From Bicyclus anynana (taxonomy: Eukaryota; Arthropoda; Insecta; Lepidoptera; Nymphalidae): 64,000 nt of DNA. Below, one piece after another: positions 1-9,005 of this stretch. Positions within the stretch are counted from its first letter, which is position 1. Every line of letters starts with the position of its first letter. The position numbers and the translations under genes are program-made. The stretch spans positions 372,001 to 436,000 of the forward strand of contig NC_069095.1 in assembly GCF_947172395.1 (NCBI RefSeq), given 5' to 3'. Below the pieces are notes generated by a model. That model was not told the DNA's origin and did no database searches. It saw only the letters and a list, made by a program, of their open reading frames with translations.

Positions 1-68
1 TGTACAACCGATGCTAAATTACAGTCTTCTAGTATTAATAATATCTTAGCATCCCATGGCTAGTAGAC
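1..68. other. Unassigned DNA
   Basis: No feature recognised upstream of the first SINE. Confidence 0.3.
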
Positions 69-358
69 AGACTGCCTCATTAGCGCAGTGGACTTACAAG
101 ACGGAGGTCCTGGGTTCGATCCCCGACTGGGCCGATTGAGGTTTTCTTAATTGTCCATTCTGCCTGGTGCGTCGTCATCCTAGACCTAGCGACCCTAGCG
201 CCACCCTAGCGACAAAGACGTACCGCCAAGCGATTTAGCGTCCGGGTACGATGTCGTGTAGAAACTGAAAGGGGTGTGGATTTTCAACCTCCTCCTAACA
301 AGTTGCAAATCTTAGATTGTATCATCACTTACCATCACTTGTAAAGAATAAAAAAATA
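69..358 (+). repeat. SINE S1 (Metulj-like), copy 1
   Basis: tRNA-derived SINE. The head carries a box A-like GCGCAGTGG and a box B-like GGTTCGATCC. The body has the family landmarks 'ttttcttaatt', 'aaagacgtaccgcc', 'gtgtggattttca' and 'cttaccatca', and it ends 'aacttgtaaagaata' plus A-rich tail. The middle is altered by short tandem 'ccctagcg' motifs. The name Metulj is from memory of butterfly SINEs; the tRNA-like head is seen directly. Confidence 0.75.
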
Positions 359-780
359 TATCAGAATCATTTAATCAGAATCAGAAATATTATCATAAGT
401 AACACCTTGTTATTTAATGTTTTTTTTTATTATGCCGTTTTTACGTTACATGCTACATTTTCTGAACAGAATGCAATAAAAACCCCACAAATCATGTCAA
501 CGCCATTTAGCGGCTCTACGTGACAGAGGTGACGTGAATACGTTTAGTGCGCTTTTACTGTTTGCGTCAGTTTGCGCTCAGAAAATATAAAAAGGGAAAA
601 CAAAGGAATTGTTTGAGCGCTGCGTGACATAGCGCGAACATGTGACACATTGTAAACTACAGTTTTTTTTTAATAAAATGTAATATTAGCCCTGTTTTCT
701 TTTGTTCTTATTATCTTATAGAGTCACTAGTCACTAAAGTGTTTTTATGACGTTCATAATACGTACATAATCGTGAAATG
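359..780. other. Unassigned AT-rich DNA
   Basis: No gene supported. A TATAAAAAG-like string lies near 587, but no initiator or credible reading frame follows it. Confidence 0.3.
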
Positions 781-914
781 AAATGAAATGAACTTTATTT
801 GCCTTAATACACTTAATAAATATACAAGATGGACATACAAAATATAAAGTCACAGTGTATTGCCATATAAATGGCGCACAAATTTTACAATTTATATAAT
901 TGTTTGAGTATATA
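781..914 (-). mobile_element. LINE-N 3' end, distal part
   Basis: On the minus strand this piece ends with an A-rich 'aaataaagttcatttc' and a short CATTT tandem tail, typical of a non-LTR 3' end. It is the outer part of the same LINE whose coding end lies at 5745-6014. The LTR retrotransposon at 915-5541 separates the two parts. Confidence 0.5.
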
Positions 915-1128
915 TGTGGGATATTTTTGTAGATTCGAGGCACACAAACACTTTTCGCACTAGATCTTTATTTTTAATAATACAGAGCAATACATCGTAA
1001 CTTCTTCTCAACATTTACATTCTGACAGTGCTAGATTGACATAACAAGTGACAATTATAAGTTATTGACGTTTAGTGTTGCTAACAAAATTAAAATAAAT
1101 TTATCGGCAAAATCTAACATTTCCCACA
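915..1128 (-). repeat. 3' LTR of the gypsy element
   Basis: 214 bp, apparently identical to 5328-5541. The termini are TGTGGG and CCCACA. Read on the minus strand it contains AATAAAG about 50 bases before the 3' end, a plausible polyadenylation signal. The pol stop codon lies about 11 bases upstream. I see no strong polypurine tract before the LTR, only GCAGGATAGCCG. Confidence 0.93.
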
Positions 1129-1139
1129 CGGCTATCCTG

Positions 1140-4100
1140 CTATTCATCTGTCCCAGATGAATCGTCCTCTAGTGAAACCCAAGGTTTAATGAGATCAGCT
1201 GAAGTAGTGGTATTATTCGGACCTTCTCCAATACCAATCTTTGTTACGGCAAAACGGTCATTGCGCTTGCATTTCAGGATTTGGTAGGGTCTCAAGTACT
1301 TCGGATATAGTTTGCTGCCTTGTGAAAATTGAGTCTTTTTTATAGCTACTAAGTCTCCAACTTTATACTGTAATGCTTCTCTTCTCTTTTTATTATAATT
1401 TTTTATATTGTCCTCTTGTACTTTTAATATCGACTCTTTTGCCTTATTTCTAAGTTCTTCTCTCTTTTCGTTAAAGTTTTGTATGTTTTCCTCTTCGATT
1501 AATTTTTGAATCTCATCATCTTCATCTCTCATTTTAGTACCAAACAGCAACTCAAAAGGCGTCATTTTTATGCTTCTTTGATAGGTTCCATTCAGACATC
1601 TTTGTACTTTGGGCACACGGCGGTACCATTTCGTTGGGTCATCAGCACTTAGTTTACTCAACACGGAAATTATGATTTGGTGGATACGTTCTACTTGGCC
1701 ATTTCCTCTGGGTTGCCCTGTAGTAATTGTATAATGTGTTATATTTTGACTTTTACAATATTCTTGAAAGTCGTTGGAAGTAAAAGCTGCATTTCTATCT
1801 GTAATAATTCTTTCAGGTGCTCCAAACGTTTGTTGTAACTGTCGTAATTTATCTAAAGTTTCTTCAGTTGTAAGTGTCTTTACAGGATAAATCCAAGTGA
1901 ATTTCGTGTAAGCGTCCACGATTGTAAGAATATACTTGTAATTCTTGTTTGTTGACGTCATTGGTCCAAGATGGTCTACATGATAAGTCGATAATGGGGT
2001 ATTACCCTTGTCTATGGGGTGTAAGAACCCTTCCTTTTTACCTTTTTTGTGATTTACAAGTATGCATTCAACACAATTGTCGATTATTTTTCTTATCTTC
2101 TGAGCTAAGTTTTCTATAAAATACTCTCTATTTATTAGTTCTTCTGTCTTTAAACTTCCAAAGTGTCCTTTCTCGTGATTTTTCCTTATGATCTCATATT
2201 GCATTTTCTTAGGTACAACAATTAATTTATCTCCATTTTTTTGTTTGTATAAAATTTCATTCTGCATAAAATAATCTTTATAATTTTCTTTTTCTAAAAT
2301 CTTTTTAATTAATTTTATATGGTCATCTTCGTTCTGTGCTTTCTTTATACGAGCTGTAGTTTCAGTAAGCAGCATGCAAATAGGGTATCGGCTCAATGCG
2401 TCTGCATGTTTCATCCGTGTTCCAGATCTGTGTTCAATTTCGTAGTCATATTCTTCTAGAAGCAAAGCCCAACGAGCTACTCTCGGAGGTAAGTCCTTTT
2501 TTTGTAATGTCATAGTTAGAGCAGAGCAATCTGTTACTATTTTAAAATGTATCCCTAATAAGTAGACTCGGAACTTCTTTATAGCAGTAACAATAGCTAA
2601 GATTTCTAGGTAATAACTATGATATTTTCTTTCAGCTGGAGTCGTCTTTTTACTCATATAGTGCACAGGGTGGAGTTGGTCATCTTTAGAATTTCTCTGT
2701 AGGAGAACAGCTCCATATCCATCTACACTGGCATCTGTGTGCAACTCTGTTTCTAAATCTGGATTGAATATTCGAAGAACTGGTGAATTACACAATATTT
2801 GTTTTAGTTTTATAAAAGCTTTCTCGCATTTATCATCAAAATTAAATACAGCATCTTTCTTCAATAGGTCGGTCATTGGTTTCGCAATCAATGAATAGTT
2901 TCTTATAAATTTTCTGAAATAACCAGTCAGTCCAAGAAATGATTGAACAGTCTTTACATTGCTTGGCTTCTTGAAATTCACAACAGCCTTAATCTTCTCT
3001 TGAGATGGTCTCACTTCATTATCACAAATAATATAGCCAAGATACTGGATTGTATTTTTTAGAAAATGGCATTTCTTCCAATTGAACTCTAGACCGTATT
3101 CTTGTCCTCTTTGTAGTACTTTCTCTAATTTGTATATCCCTTCTTCTTCTGACATCGAGGGTATTATTAAGTCGTCGAGATAAACCAGCAAAGTTCCCTC
3201 GGTTATTAGATCACTAAAAATGTCATTGATAAATCTTTGAAATACAGATGGCGCTGTACATAATCCAAAAGGCATTTTTAGAAATTCGTATTGGCCATGA
3301 GAACTAACAAATGAAGTATACTTTTGACTATCTTTGTTCACTTTTACATGTAAAAATCCATTCTTCAGGTCAAGGGATGTGAACGTCTTTGCTTCTTTCA
3401 ACTTGTCAATCTGGTCTTCAATAATAGGTAGGGGAAACCTCTCTTTGATTACTTTCTTATTTAGTCGTCGGTAGTCTATACACATCCTGCGCGATCCATC
3501 TTTCTTATAAGCCAAAACTATAGGACTAGCAAAATCAGATTTGCTAGGCTTAATTACTCCTTTGTCTAGCCATTCTTTTATCTGCAGATTCACAGCATTC
3601 ATTTCTAAAGGTGAGAGACGTCGGGGATTCTGGTAAACTGGATCTTCATCGGTAAGTATTATCTTTAATTCAACGTTACTTTCTTTTTTCTTTTCATTAG
3701 GTTTATACTCTTGACACATCTTTCGAATCTTTTCCCTGTATTTGGAATTTTCTATATCAAATTCAAGTTCATTATCTTTTTCCTCAGCTAAAAGTGTTAG
3801 ATGCGTAATCTTTTCTATGAAAACACCATCAGGAGTAAAACATACTTCAAAATCTTTTAGAATAGGATTACCAATCAATATAGCTACAGGTATCTCTTTG
3901 TCCTTCACAACATGAAACTTAATGTCTGTGTAGTAGTTATCAATTTGTACATTTGCTGAAAACATACCTTCTGTATGAACTTTGTTTTCCGCTATTCCAG
4001 TAATACATGTTGATTCAGTTTTATAATCTTTAATTCCTCCTTTTATTTTTTCGAACTCCGATTTTGTTATAACGTCGCTTCCAGTGTCTATCAGGGTTAT

Positions 4101-4310
4101 AAAGTCTTGGTTATCAATCTTGATCCTCTTATATGGAACGGATTCCTCATCTTTATTCTTAATATTCAGTGTTTTCTTTGTATTATTTGTACATTCAGTA
4201 GATTTGTGCCCAAAATCATTGCATTTAAAACATTTGATTCCTTTAGGGCAAGTGGGTGATTGATGATTTAAATCGCCACAGTTGTAACACCTTTTGACAT
4301 GACCTGTCTT
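1140..4310 (-). CDS. pol: Gypsy gag-pol frame: zinc knuckles, PR, RT, RH, IN
   Basis: Polyprotein frame for element replication and integration. It is open from just after the TGA at 4311-4313 to the stop at 1140. The first ATG (3963-3965) lies inside protease, so it is not the natural start; residue numbers below count from it. Upstream are two CCHC knuckles (about 4191-4289) and the protease motif LIDTGSD (DTG at 4080-4088) with a flap-like ILIGNPIL at residues 29-36. RT has FASPIV (145-150) and catalytic YLDD (262-265). RNase H has D411, E454, D479 and D522. Integrase has a zinc site H597/H601/C631/C634 and a catalytic triad D664, D723, E759 with 35 residues between the last two. A GPY/F-like segment follows near 887-898. 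All catalytic residues are present, so pol itself looks functional. Confidence 0.95.
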   Translation of the reverse strand, partial: KTGHVKRCYNCGDLNHQSPTCPKGIKCFKCNDFGHKSTECTNNTKKTLNIKNKDEESVPYKRIKIDNQDFITLIDTGSDVITKSEFEKIKGGIKDYKTESTCITGIAENKVHTEGMFSANVQIDNYYTDIKFHVVKDKEIPVAILIGNPILKDFEVCFTPDGVFIEKITHLTLLAEEKDNELEFDIENSKYREKIRKMCQEYKPNEKKKESNVELKIILTDEDPVYQNPRRLSPLEMNAVNLQIKEWLDKGVIKPSKSDFASPIVLAYKKDGSRRMCIDYRRLNKKVIKERFPLPIIEDQIDKLKEAKTFTSLDLKNGFLHVKVNKDSQKYTSFVSSHGQYEFLKMPFGLCTAPSVFQRFINDIFSDLITEGTLLVYLDDLIIPSMSEEEGIYKLEKVLQRGQEYGLEFNWKKCHFLKNTIQYLGYIICDNEVRPSQEKIKAVVNFKKPSNVKTVQSFLGLTGYFRKFIRNYSLIAKPMTDLLKKDAVFNFDDKCEKAFIKLKQILCNSPVLRIFNPDLETELHTDASVDGYGAVLLQRNSKDDQLHPVHYMSKKTTPAERKYHSYYLEILAIVTAIKKFRVYLLGIHFKIVTDCSALTMTLQKKDLPPRVARWALLLEEYDYEIEHRSGTRMKHADALSRYPICMLLTETTARIKKAQNEDDHIKLIKKILEKENYKDYFMQNEILYKQKNGDKLIVVPKKMQYEIIRKNHEKGHFGSLKTEELINREYFIENLAQKIRKIIDNCVECILVNHKKGKKEGFLHPIDKGNTPLSTYHVDHLGPMTSTNKNYKYILTIVDAYTKFTWIYPVKTLTTEETLDKLRQLQQTFGAPERIITDRNAAFTSNDFQEYCKSQNITHYTITTGQPRGNGQVERIHQIIISVLSKLSADDPTKWYRRVPKVQRCLNGTYQRSIKMTPFELLFGTKMRDEDDEIQKLIEEENIQNFNEKREELRNKAKESILKVQEDNIKNYNKKRREALQYKVGDLVAIKKTQFSQGSKLYPKYLRPYQILKCKRNDRFAVTKIGIGEGPNNTTTSADLIKPWVSLEDDSSGTDE

Positions 4311-4987
4311 TCAGTTTGAATGCGATAATTGGCCCGACGGTACAAGTTTGTTAGGCAATTTTTTCCTAAAATCGCTGTATATGTCCAATTTTTTGCGGAA
4401 ATCTTTAATATCTGTAGCACCATACAAAATAACTTTATTGGTTTCCAAGTCACGGATTCCATCAATCACATACTCAATCAGTGCAGCGTCTTCTACTTTA
4501 CCATGCAAAGCCAATTCTTTCATAGAGAGGAAATATTGTTGGTAGGTTTCGTCGTTCTTCATTTTTCGTGCTGCTAATTTTTATGTATTATTGCACTATT
4601 TATTTTAGGGCCAAATTCTTCTTTAAGTGCTTTCTTTAAGTTAGCGTAGTCCTTTACTTTTCCTAAGGATCGTAAGAATAACTTGGCTGTTCCACCCAGG
4701 AGCCTCTTAGCGTAGATAAGTTTTTCTAATTTGGACCACTTCATAATTTGGGCGGTATCTTCGAATTCCTCGATAAATGTCTCAATAGGGTAGGTATCGT
4801 CTCCAGTGAAAAAGTTCATAGACTTTTCCAAGTCTTTGAAGGAAATCTGCACGTCATAATCTTCATCTTCACTATCAACTTTCTTTGACGTCATTGCGGA
4901 AGTCATACTGGCATTCGAATTTGTCTTGAAATTACTTGAGTTTCGCCTCTTAGTCTTCGTACAAAATGAAGGTTTATTTGGACTCAT
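4311..4987 (-). pseudogene. gag: Gypsy gag (matrix/capsid part), disrupted
   Basis: Gag starts at the ATG 4985-4987, 340 bases inside the 5' LTR, and runs to a stop at 4574-4576. Capsid-like sequence continues in another frame from about 4580 down to an in-frame TGA at 4311-4313. The zinc knuckles and pol lie beyond that TGA in the same frame. The frame change falls in an A/T-rich run at about 4577-4583 and looks like a single-base indel inside the coat domain. The first segment is 137 residues and contains an acidic SEDED stretch and the helical region typical of retrotransposon gag. Neither break is where programmed frameshifting or readthrough would be expected, since the knuckles would be lost. 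I read both as disabling mutations or sequencing errors. Confidence 0.75.
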
Positions 4988-5149
4988 TTAGTCTTTATAA
5001 GTCTTAAAAACAAGTCATCAAATCCAAATAAAACTACCATTTCAGTAGATTTTTCTTTAGGCTGGTATCATTTTCTTTATCCATTCATTCATGATTCATT
5101 CAATCTAAGTTAAATAATCTGTGACATAATTTACTCTGTGGCTGATGTT

Positions 5150-5215
5150 GTCGGTAAAACAGTCTGTTTACTCTATGCTCACGTTCTGTCACCACAGCGT
5201 CGGTCGGTAAAACAG
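5150..5215. repeat. Direct repeat in gypsy leader
   Basis: The 13-mer GTCGGTAAAACAG occurs at 5150-5162 and again at 5203-5215, within the untranslated leader between the primer binding site and gag. Confidence 0.7.
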
Positions 5216-5304
5216 ATTGTAATGGCGGCGTAGTCTTCACTTTGGCGAATTATTCCGACACAATTTTTCGTCTTCAAACTTCGCGTAGCCTCAAATTTCA
5301 AGTT

Positions 5305-5322
5305 ATCCCGGACGAGCCCCCA
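5305..5322 (-). other. Primer binding site, tRNA-Pro
   Basis: The minus strand reads TGGGGGCTCGTCCGGGAT, complementary to the 3' end of tRNA-Pro plus CCA. It is the same 18-mer used by murine leukaemia-type retroviruses. It begins 5 bases inside the 5' LTR boundary, the expected place for priming minus-strand synthesis. Confidence 0.9.
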
Positions 5323-5327
5323 AAAGT

Positions 5328-5541
5328 TGTGGGATATTTTTGTAGATTCGAGGCACACAAACACTTTTCGCACTAGATCTTTATTTTTAATAATACAGAG
5401 CAATACATCGTAACTTCTTCTCAACATTTACATTCTGACAGTGCTAGATTGACATAACAAGTGACAATTATAAGTTATTGACGTTTAGTGTTGCTAACAA
5501 AATTAAAATAAATTTATCGGCAAAATCTAACATTTCCCACA
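5328..5541 (-). repeat. 5' LTR of the gypsy element
   Basis: 214 bp, apparently identical to 915-1128. It carries the promoter for the element, which transcribes toward lower coordinates. TATA follows at 5542-5545. Confidence 0.93.
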
Positions 5542-6028
5542 TATATTACTTACCCACAATCATACAATTGTTTTAATTAAGTAATACAATTTAAATTTGA
5601 AATAAGCATAAAATTATACATGTCAAAACGAAATTTAGTCTACGTCAGAGTACATAAAACACGATAAATAATAATTAACAAATAGAATAATTATAGATTA
5701 AAAGAAAGTCAAGTCACTCGTAATATTAGAATGTCAGACAATGATTATAATTTATTAGAAAGGAATTCATGTACTGAATAAAATGTTTTACTACACAGCC
5801 AGCGAAAGAGATTGGTTTTAAAATTGCGAGTAGTTTGGTTTTTTAAACCTTCATCTAATTTGTTATATATTTTAACGCACATGGCATGAGGTGATTTTAA
5901 TGACTGTTTTAATTTATATTGCGTTTGACATAACCGAATCTTATTTCTTATCCGTGACGGCAAACTTTCAAGAGTGAATCGAACTGTCTCCGTAAACATG
6001 CTATCTTCAAACACTATACATACGGTCA
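5542..6028 (-). mobile_element. LINE-N remnant, coding end plus 3' UTR
   Basis: 5'-truncated non-LTR retrotransposon. The open frame at 5745-6014 encodes about 89 residues ending KTFYSVHEFLSNKL, with an internal KIYNKLDEGLKN. This pattern is characteristic of the extreme C-terminus of jockey/CR1-type reverse transcriptase ORFs. The frame has no ATG at its beginning and is just the tail of a longer ORF. The 3' UTR runs to 5542 and resumes at 914 beyond the gypsy insertion. Confidence 0.65.
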
Positions 6029-6525
6029 GACCAGCAGGCTATTACACTTTCTTTGACGTTTGCTAGTTGTTCGAAATTGAAATTCTATATAATCCGGTCA
6101 TCTGGTGGCTTCTAGTGGATTTCATACAGAAAGTAGCTTATATTGCTCAATTGATTTGATGTTTATTTTAATCATCATTATTAAGCCATATTCGGCTCAC
6201 TGCTGAGCTCGAGTCTCCTCTCAGAATGAGAGGGGTTAGGCCAATAGTTCGCCACGCTGGCCCAATGCGGATTGGCAGACTTCACACACGCAGAGACTTA
6301 AGAAAATTCTCTGGAATGCAGGTTTCCTCACGATGTTTTCCTTCACCGTTTGAGACACGTGATATTTAATTTCTTACAATGCACACAACTGAAAAGTTGG
6401 AGGAGCATGCCCCGGACCGGATTCAAACCCACACCCTCCGGAATCGCAGGCAGAGGTCATATCCACTGGGCTATCACGCTCTCAATTAATATCTCTTATT
6501 TTAATAGGTTGATAATAAAGACCAA
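6029..6525 (+). repeat. R-C repeat, copy 1, split by S2
   Basis: About 170 bp when joined. It begins near 'cagcaggctattacac', has 'ttgatttgatgtttatttt' and ends 'aataaagaccaaa'. It is shared with 13768-13970, 28005-28315 and 29550-29735. An S2 SINE interrupts it at 6173-6495. Its class is not known to me. Confidence 0.6.
6173..6495 (-). mobile_element. SINE S2, near full length, 10-bp target duplication
   Basis: tRNA-derived SINE on the minus strand. The head reads 'gtgatagcccagtggatatg' with an RNA polymerase III box-B-like region near 'gggtttgaatcc', followed by the body landmark 'aaggaaaacatcgtgagga'. It is bounded by TTATTTTAAT at 6163-6172 and 6496-6505, an exact 10-bp target duplication inside R-C. 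Confidence 0.8.
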
Positions 6526-6534
6526 ATAGTGAAT

Positions 6535-6605
6535 AGGGTACCTGACGTTTCAAAAGTGATTATGAACTACTTGATATAGGTAAATGAATTTAGATTTTTT
6601 TAACG
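6535..6605 (+). repeat. LINE 3'-tail fragment
   Basis: 'gacgtttcaaaagtgattat' followed by 'aaatgaattt' matches the 3' end of the LINE tail at 34290-34360. Confidence 0.5.
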
Positions 6606-6944
6606 TAATTAATATTCATCGTTGCGCCATGTCAGGACTGTGCTAGGCTGTGTTTTTAGTTCATCATTTCAACTGAATTGCACAACTTTATGGTTTTAAA
6701 ACAAATGCGAAATAATTTTTCCTTTGAAATGATTTCCGACGACAAACCACAGTAACGATCTTACCACCGCGTAGACTCATTACTGAAGTTCTGAAATTCT
6801 TAATTAGAGTCGGAAGGTAGCACAAAGGCGAATATCGCTTCAGCTAGTCGCTAGCTTGATACCTAAACAACAACCTACACATTAGGTAACGTACATTATT
6901 TTAGTAATTTTGCAATTAAAGTTGCAGGATATAGGCCTTTAGAT
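6606..6944. other. Unassigned DNA
   Basis: No gene, tRNA or repeat family recognised. Confidence 0.3.
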
Positions 6945-7080
6945 CCTGAGCCGTCTACATCCACCGAATCCCGGCGACTCGCAGTGCGAGATCGCTATTC
7001 CAGTACCTAAGGACCCCAACGTCCATCGGCTCTTCGAATTAAGTGCCTCACCCAATTTCCACTTCAGCTTTGCAAATCGT
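6945..7080 (-). pseudogene. RTE-type ORF C-terminal fragment
   Basis: Degenerate piece of the block best preserved at 51230-51565. It retains 'ccccaacgtccatcggctct' and 'cacttcagcttt'. Confidence 0.6.
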
Positions 7081-7147
7081 AAAAAAATAAAATTATCTGG
7101 ATATTTGTAAAATAAATAAGATTATAGAACAGAATCTATTAAAATAT

Positions 7148-7630
7148 CCGAATCAAATCAAATCAAAAATCATTTATTTCAAGTAGGCTCAGTTTACAAG
7201 CACTTTTGACACGTCAGTTGACTATTTGTAAAGATTCTACCACCGGTTCGGAAGGCAGGTTCTGCTGAGAAGATACCGGCAAGAAACTCAACAGTTGCTC
7301 TTTTGAAAAAGTCATACAGTATTATAATTTACAATTGATAACAATTACAATTTCTTATAGTTTTATTTCCTGTGTGAAGGTGGAAGCTGATCCAATGGCC
7401 TCCAAGCGCTTTTATCTTTAAGGAACTCATCAATGTTGTAGTAACCTCGACTAAGTAAATGTTTTTTAACACATTGCTTAAAGCTATGCATTGGCAGGTC
7501 CATCACAGTCTTGGGGATCTTGTTATAGAAGAGTACACCCAAACCTACAAAAGATTTTTTTACTCTTTGGAGACGATATGCAGAAATAACTAACTTATGC
7601 CCGTGTCTAGTAAGACGTGGGTTTAAATCT
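7148..7630 (-). mobile_element. LINE-J copy 1, 3' end
   Basis: 5'-truncated non-LTR retrotransposon. The C-terminal coding part (stop at 7363) reads through SFVGLGVLFYNKIP and ends QLPPSHRK. The 3' UTR shares 'ccaccggttcggaaggcagg' with copies at 9939 and 35763. The tail consists of 'aaataaatgattttt' plus repeated GATTT. The 21 residues before DLNPRLTRHGHK in this frame come from the adjacent R-B repeat, so they are not part of the LINE protein. Confidence 0.75.
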
Positions 7631-7710
7631 CCGAAAAATGCATAGTTCCCGTGGGATTTGTGAAAAACTGAATTCCACGCGCACGAAGTCACTGGCGTCT
7701 GCTAGTAGGT
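7631..7710 (+). repeat. R-B 3' end fragment
   Basis: 'cgtgggatttgtgaaaaact' and 'gaattccacgcg' lead to 'gtctgctagta', the end of R-B. Confidence 0.6.
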
Positions 7711-7770
7711 AGTCTATATATTATCTTCGTATTCTCCCGGCAACGGAAAATACGCGCGAGAAACCGCGTG
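7711..7770 (+). repeat. R-A 3' end fragment
   Basis: 'ctatatattatc', 'cgagaaaccgcgtg' and 'atgctag' match the terminal part of R-A (see 30247-30445). Confidence 0.5.
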
Positions 7771-8660
7771 ACATATGCTAGTCTTAAATATAGCAAACTT
7801 TTGGTTTGAGTTCAACTTCTGTGGTTAAACTCAAAAGTTGGTTATTAAGTAAAATACGCTTCACGCGAAATAAACTTTTCCCATTTTCTCATCTTTTGAC
7901 TTGCATTTCTAAAGGGCCCTCGATAGCGGTACGAAATAAAATGTCATTCCAAATAGATATCGAAAGATTTACCGTTCTAGACTTCTGTGCGAGGAATGCC
8001 CATGTAATATTTTATTGCAAAGAGTTCGTCCGAACTAAGTAAAGAAAAGCTTTTACCTTTTAAGCGTATTATTTATGGTCCTATTTGTGGTATCATCTAG
8101 CCAATTTTCTCTCACTCGAGCACTTTTGTGAAAGAGCTTAACTTTAGTAGAATCTCCGAGTAATAGTTTGGGTTTTTCTGTTTCACATTAGTGTTCATTT
8201 TACACGAGCGACAGCTGCTACCTACGACTGCAGTCGGCTATTCACTACGTAGCGATAAGGCCGCCTTTTGTATCCTACTTCTGTGCTATACTTTTTACTG
8301 CCTTATTATTTCTTTTCTTATGTTGTGATTATGTATATGGTTTAAATTTCACCTTGATACCTCCCCGCATTCCTGTAATAACAAAATTATAGGACAATTA
8401 AAACTCATAATAAATAACTGTTAAAATTATGAATATCACGATAATTCGTGTAAAAGTATAAGCAATTCCAATTTATTATTCAACGATAATTAATTACGAT
8501 ATAATTTAACCTTTACTTAACTACGTTTCGGACCACATGTATGAATAATTTTTACATAATTATACAGTAAATAATTAATCGTAAACTCATATGAATATTC
8601 ATGCTCAATCGTTCCATTAATTCCATACACACCCTGAAAAAAAAAAAAATATCGTAACTA
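7771..8660. other. Unassigned AT-rich DNA
   Basis: No gene recognised. The only long frame (7806-8042) starts at TTG and has no protein-like features. Confidence 0.3.
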
Positions 8661-8667
8661 ATATATT

Positions 8668-9005
8668 GACGGCCTCCGTGGCGCAGTGGTATGCACGGTG
8701 GATTTACAAGACATAGGTCCTGGGTTCAATCTCCGGCTGGGCCGATTGAGGTTTTCTTAATTGGTCCAGGTCTGGCTTGTGGGAGGCTTCAGCCGTGGCT
8801 AGTTACCACCCTACCGGCAAAGTCGTACCGTCAAGCAATTTAGTTTTCGGGTACGATGTCACGAAATGTCGGTAGAAACCGAAAGGGATGTGGATTTTCA
8901 TCCTCCTCCTAACAAGTTATCCCGCTTCTATCTTAGATTGCATCATCACTTACCATCAGGTGAGATTGTAGTCAAAGGCTAACTTGTAGAGAATAATAAA
9001 ATAAA
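8668..9005 (+). mobile_element. SINE S1, copy 2, full length
   Basis: It begins at 'gacggcctccgtggcgcagt', the standard S1 5' end, and runs through the whole body to 'aacttgtagagaataataaa'. Box B reads GGTTCAATC. The length of about 340 bp is typical of the complete copies here. Confidence 0.85.

Larger units (their letters stand above)
915..5541 (-). mobile_element. Ty3/gypsy LTR retrotransposon
   Basis: Complete-length element of 4627 bp read on the minus strand. In element order it has the 5' LTR (5328-5541), a tRNA-Pro primer binding site, a leader, gag, a gag-pol frame with zinc knuckles, protease, RT, RNase H and integrase, then the 3' LTR (915-1128). The two LTRs appear identical by eye, begin TGTGGG and end CCCACA. 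The sequence TATA flanks both sides (911-914 and 5542-5545), consistent with a 4-bp target duplication, though the AT-rich target makes its exact length ambiguous. No env frame lies between integrase and the 3' LTR. Protease-RT-RH-IN order and DD35E spacing define Ty3/gypsy (Metaviridae). Mdg3/micropia affinity is only an impression from the RT region. Gag is disrupted, so this copy is probably non-autonomous despite its youth. Confidence 0.95.

Noticed and set aside
4574..4590. Programmed frameshift in gag
   Set aside because: The shift lies within the capsid domain, far from the gag-pol boundary; an indel is more likely.
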